DNA of 7,707 nt. Origin: Actinomycetota bacterium. Lineage in GTDB: Bacteria; Actinomycetota; Actinomycetes; S36-B12; UBA10799. Below, one piece after another: positions 5,489 through 7,707 of this stretch. The translations under genes were made by a program, and so were the position numbers. Location: contig DMNR01000215.1 of NCBI GenBank assembly GCA_003452655.1, positions 1 through 7,707 on the forward strand, in the 5' to 3' direction. Under the pieces are notes generated by a model, which worked only from the letters and a program-made list of their open reading frames with translations, did no database searches and had not been told where the DNA came from. Every line of letters starts with the position of its first letter. The stretch's first letter is position 1.

Positions 5489-6085
5489 ATGAGGAGCGAA
5501 TATGGTACTGACGATCGCTCGCCCCTCCAGGCCGGGGGCAAGGTGGCAGCGTCCGCACACGATGTAGAGCGCGAGCTGAGGGCACGCTTGCCTGGGATTG
5601 GGGACGTGAGGCTTCACAAGCTTCTGTATTACTGCCAGGGGTTTCATGCGACCTGGGTAGGCCCGCCGTTGTTCCGCGAGGAGATCGAAGCGTGGAAGAT
5701 GGGACCCGTCGTTGCGGACCTCTGGCGCCACAACAAATACGGTCTGCCCATGCCTAGCCCCGTCGAGTTGGATGAGAACGCTCAAGACGTAATCACCTTT
5801 GTGGTTGAGACGTACGGGCGCATGAACGCTCAGCAGTTGATCGCGAAGACTCACGAGGAGGCCCCATGGGAGGACGCTTACTCTGACTGGCCGGAAGAGA
5901 TCACGGTCGACTCGCTCCGCAGGTTCTTCAGTTCTGCTGGGCCGCGAGGGGCAACGCTGCACTGGCTTGACAGATACCGACAAGACCCCGATAACGAGGG
6001 TGAAGTCGTCCCCCCGTCCGTGAATAGCAAACCCGACTCAATGGGCGAGCTGCGGCGGCTTCGCGCCGCGGCTCGGACAGGTTGA
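5489..6085 (+). CDS. Panacea-domain (DUF4065, SocA-like) protein, likely antitoxin
   Basis: A 198-residue protein with the conserved Panacea core: SAHDVERELRARL (22-34), LHKLLYYCQGFHATW (42-56), PLFREEIEAWKMGPVV (60-75) leading into LWRHNKYG, and a later helical part with THEEAPWEDA (121-130). This domain was first known from Caulobacter SocA and was later shown to be a widespread antitoxin domain that neutralises many unrelated toxins encoded beside it. The tail (about 158-198) is outside the core and could be the toxin-specific part. I use ATG 5489, placed six bases after a -10 box; GTG 5543, just before SAHDVE and after a GGGGG run, is a good alternative that would remove 18 residues. Its stop overlaps the TTG of the next gene (TTGA), so the two are coupled. 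Antitoxin function is inferred from family and layout; SocA itself is a protease adaptor. Confidence 0.85.
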   Translation: MRSEYGTDDRSPLQAGGKVAASAHDVERELRARLPGIGDVRLHKLLYYCQGFHATWVGPPLFREEIEAWKMGPVVADLWRHNKYGLPMPSPVELDENAQDVITFVVETYGRMNAQQLIAKTHEEAPWEDAYSDWPEEITVDSLRRFFSSAGPRGATLHWLDRYRQDPDNEGEVVPPSVNSKPDSMGELRRLRAAARTG

Positions 6086-6402
6086 GCACTTACGCCCTCT
6101 GCGCCTTCACCGACCTTTATCACGAATGGGCCGATCGAGAGCAGCCCTCGGCTGATTGGCGGGAGGTAGTGCTCGACTGGGTGATGGCGCTTGAGGAGTA
6201 CGTATTCGACGACTCGGTGAAGGACATGTGGCGAGGCATGAACGCGTGGACCGCCCGCATTAGTTTGGCGGGCGACCGGGAGCGAGTGGTCACCTGTGTC
6301 TACGACGTTCATAACGCGCCGCGCACCGCGTTGTGCCGGTGGCTTAGGTTCGCGCCGTACTACGACCTTCCCGATCACGTCCCTGACGGCTACAAGGGCT
6401 GA
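6082..6402 (+). CDS. Unrecognised 106-residue protein paired with Panacea, candidate toxin
   Basis: No known family is evident. The protein is soluble-looking, without signal peptide or membrane segment. It is rich in tryptophan (16, 26, 33, 50, 56, 87) and acidic in the first half; the second half has a distinctive VVTCVYDVHNAPRTALCRW (69-87) followed by LRFAPYYDLPDHV (88-100). The start is TTG 6082-6084, overlapping the Panacea stop, and no other start gives a similar length. Codon use is like its neighbour. In Panacea systems the adjacent coupled gene usually encodes the toxin, so this is a candidate toxin of a possibly new type. Equally it could be a partner without toxicity. No catalytic signature of RelA/SpoT-like, Fic or RelE/ParE toxins is seen. 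Confidence 0.75.
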   Translation: MSTYALCAFTDLYHEWADREQPSADWREVVLDWVMALEEYVFDDSVKDMWRGMNAWTARISLAGDRERVVTCVYDVHNAPRTALCRWLRFAPYYDLPDHVPDGYKG

Positions 6403-6493
6403 GCAAATCCAACAAGGCCAACGAGCTGGTGCACTTGAGCAGGGAACCGAGTAAACCCTTGTACGCAAGTCGCAGGAGTGGGAACCTCAGCCC
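6396..6493. repeat. 8-bp inverted repeat over the two convergent stop codons
   Basis: GGGCTGAG (6396-6403) and CTCAGCCC (6486-6493) are perfect complements; each arm contains the stop codon of one of the two converging genes, and the 82 bases between hold no gene. The spacing is long for a terminator. It may be chance, since both genes end in a Gly codon plus TGA. Confidence 0.4.
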
Positions 6494-7707
6494 AAGCCCG
6501 GCAGGGTCGGATGGTCCGGCACGAACTTCGCCGCCTGAAGGTACGGCATGAACGCCGTTGGCATCCTCGGACTCCGTCCGGCGATGAGGTCACCCACGGT
6601 CACGAGTTGCACCTTCGGATACGAGTTGCCGGTGAGCGGGTGGACGTAGCTGCCGGTCATCTGCGCAGCTTCGGTCATGCCCTTGGTGATCGCCTGGTTA
6701 GCGATGAGAATCCCCATCGCCGCCTTCTGCGCGTCCACGGTGCCGGCGAGGTCGCGCACCATTGCGGGATTGAGGTTGCCGCCCTTCACGGACACGATGA
6801 CCTTGCCCACGTCATTGGCCGACGAGATGGGGAACCGAACGATTCCGTCTATTCCGCGATCGCCTACCTGCTTCTCGTTCGGCGTGCCGTCAACGAGCGA
6901 CACGGCCCAACGTTCGAAATCGAACGGCGAACGCCGAAACAGCGCTTCCGCTCCCTCCGTGTCACGTGGCACGCCAACCAGCTCGAAGGTGCCGGCGATC
7001 ATCGCGCCGTAGGCATCGAGCATCCGAGTCTCGATCAGGTCCACCGACAGGTAGGAGATGTCCATGCCAATCCAACGGCGACCCAAACGTTGTGCCGCGT
7101 CGACAGCGGTGCCGCATCCGCAGAACGGGTCAAGCATCACGTCGCCCTCGTTGCTGCTAGCCCTGATGATCCGTTCCAGGAGCGCCAGCGGCTTCTGTGT
7201 CGGATATCCCAGCCGCTCCTTCGCTGAGGCGGTGATGGGGCCGATGTCCGTGATGATGTCTTGCACCGGCAGCCCGGGAGACAGATGGGCGTACTGCTTG
7301 AACCTGGGCGTTCCGTTCGCCTTTTTCGGCCAGAAGATCAGGCCGGCCTCGTCGGCCTTGTCCAGCCGCTCCAGCAGTGGGTACTTCCCAAGATCGTCCC
7401 CGGTGAGTTGGGTATAGAGCGAGTAAAGCATTGAGGGCGGCTGCCAGTGCCTGCCAACGAAGTTGGGGTCCACGCCCTTCCATGGCTTCCCGGAGTCACC
7501 CTCCCGCGTTCCAGGGCCGGTCAGGCTCACATCCTGGAACACGCCACGCTCGTCGGTCGTCGTGAAGTTGCTTGCGAGGTATGCCGGGTCGTATGGCTGA
7601 TGCTCGACGTTCCACGTGAACGTATTTGAGAGCGAATAGAAGAGCAGTGTGTCGTGGACTGGCCCCCACCGCTTGGCGCTGTTGTGTGTCCGTGGCCATG
7701 TCAAAGT
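6487..7707 (-). CDS. DNA methyltransferase (beta-class N6A/N4C type) with C-terminal nuclease-like domain, 5' end outside window
   Basis: At least 405 residues of a DNA-modifying enzyme; the frame runs off the right edge, so the N-terminus is missing. Counting from the TTG codon at 7702-7704: VHDTLLFYS (16-24), GDSGKPWKG (69-77) and GRHW (84-87) are typical of N6-adenine/N4-cytosine methylases of the D12/N6_N4_Mtase group; GYPTQKP (166-172) is motif X and DPFCGCGT (192-199) is motif I, which binds S-adenosylmethionine. The catalytic DPPY-type motif IV precedes these in beta-class enzymes and must lie beyond the window. After the methylase, about 255-372 resemble a PD-(D/E)xK/Mrr-like fold: DRGIDGIV (282-289), VIVSVKGG (302-309), VRDLAG (316-321), then KAAMGILIAN. 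Ser305 stands where Glu or Gln is usual. This suggests a methylase-nuclease fusion, perhaps a one-protein restriction-modification enzyme. The methylase part is firm, the nuclease part inferred. Confidence 0.85.
   Translation of the reverse strand, partial: TLTWPRTHNSAKRWGPVHDTLLFYSLSNTFTWNVEHQPYDPAYLASNFTTTDERGVFQDVSLTGPGTREGDSGKPWKGVDPNFVGRHWQPPSMLYSLYTQLTGDDLGKYPLLERLDKADEAGLIFWPKKANGTPRFKQYAHLSPGLPVQDIITDIGPITASAKERLGYPTQKPLALLERIIRASSNEGDVMLDPFCGCGTAVDAAQRLGRRWIGMDISYLSVDLIETRMLDAYGAMIAGTFELVGVPRDTEGAEALFRRSPFDFERWAVSLVDGTPNEKQVGDRGIDGIVRFPISSANDVGKVIVSVKGGNLNPAMVRDLAGTVDAQKAAMGILIANQAITKGMTEAAQMTGSYVHPLTGNSYPKVQLVTVGDLIAGRSPRMPTAFMPYLQAAKFVPDHPTLPGLG

Noticed and set aside
6478..7227. 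249-residue plus-strand open frame
   Set aside because: Antisense to the methyltransferase, which carries clear motif I and motif X.

Overview
The window looks like high-GC actinobacterial DNA. Reasons: high GC with G/C-ending codons, frequent GTG and TTG starts, two promoters with a TANNNT-type -10 box six bases from an ATG (the leaderless pattern common in actinobacteria), and a recognisable though broken WhiB gene, a family confined to actinobacteria and their phages. No genus can be named.

Positions 1-5245 read as the early and replication block of an integrated mobile element. A tyrosine integrase (52-1176) and a helix-turn-helix repressor-like gene (1173-1781) run leftwards. A small excisionase-type protein (1873-2058), a 75-residue unknown protein (2055-2282) and a 575-residue zinc-finger/TOPRIM/RecA-like replication protein (2279-4006) run rightwards. 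The divergent gap carries half-site palindromes that could be repressor operators. Nine copies of a GGAACAG-core iteron (3946-4099) span the end of rep and the start of the next gene and are the best candidate for the element's origin. That next gene is a WhiB-like gene broken by two one-base insertions and one stop codon (4003-4379). A G/C-run-rich, apparently non-coding stretch with a perfect 48-bp direct repeat follows, then a small HNH-type protein (4919-5245).

Positions 5246-7707 look like accessory cargo. A Panacea (DUF4065, SocA-like) protein (5489-6085) overlaps, by a TTGA junction, a 106-residue unrecognised protein (6082-6402); this is the layout of a Panacea toxin-antitoxin pair. 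Convergent to it is the C-terminal part of a DNA methyltransferase fused to a possible nuclease domain (6487 to beyond the right edge).

The order int-repressor, divergent xis, primase/helicase rep, origin resembles phage satellites (PICI/SaPI type) and actinomycete integrative elements (AICE). No FtsK/TraB transfer gene, capsid or terminase gene is visible, so the class is undecided. Neither attachment site can be identified. Most genes in the rightward block join by 4-base stop/start overlaps, suggesting translationally coupled expression.
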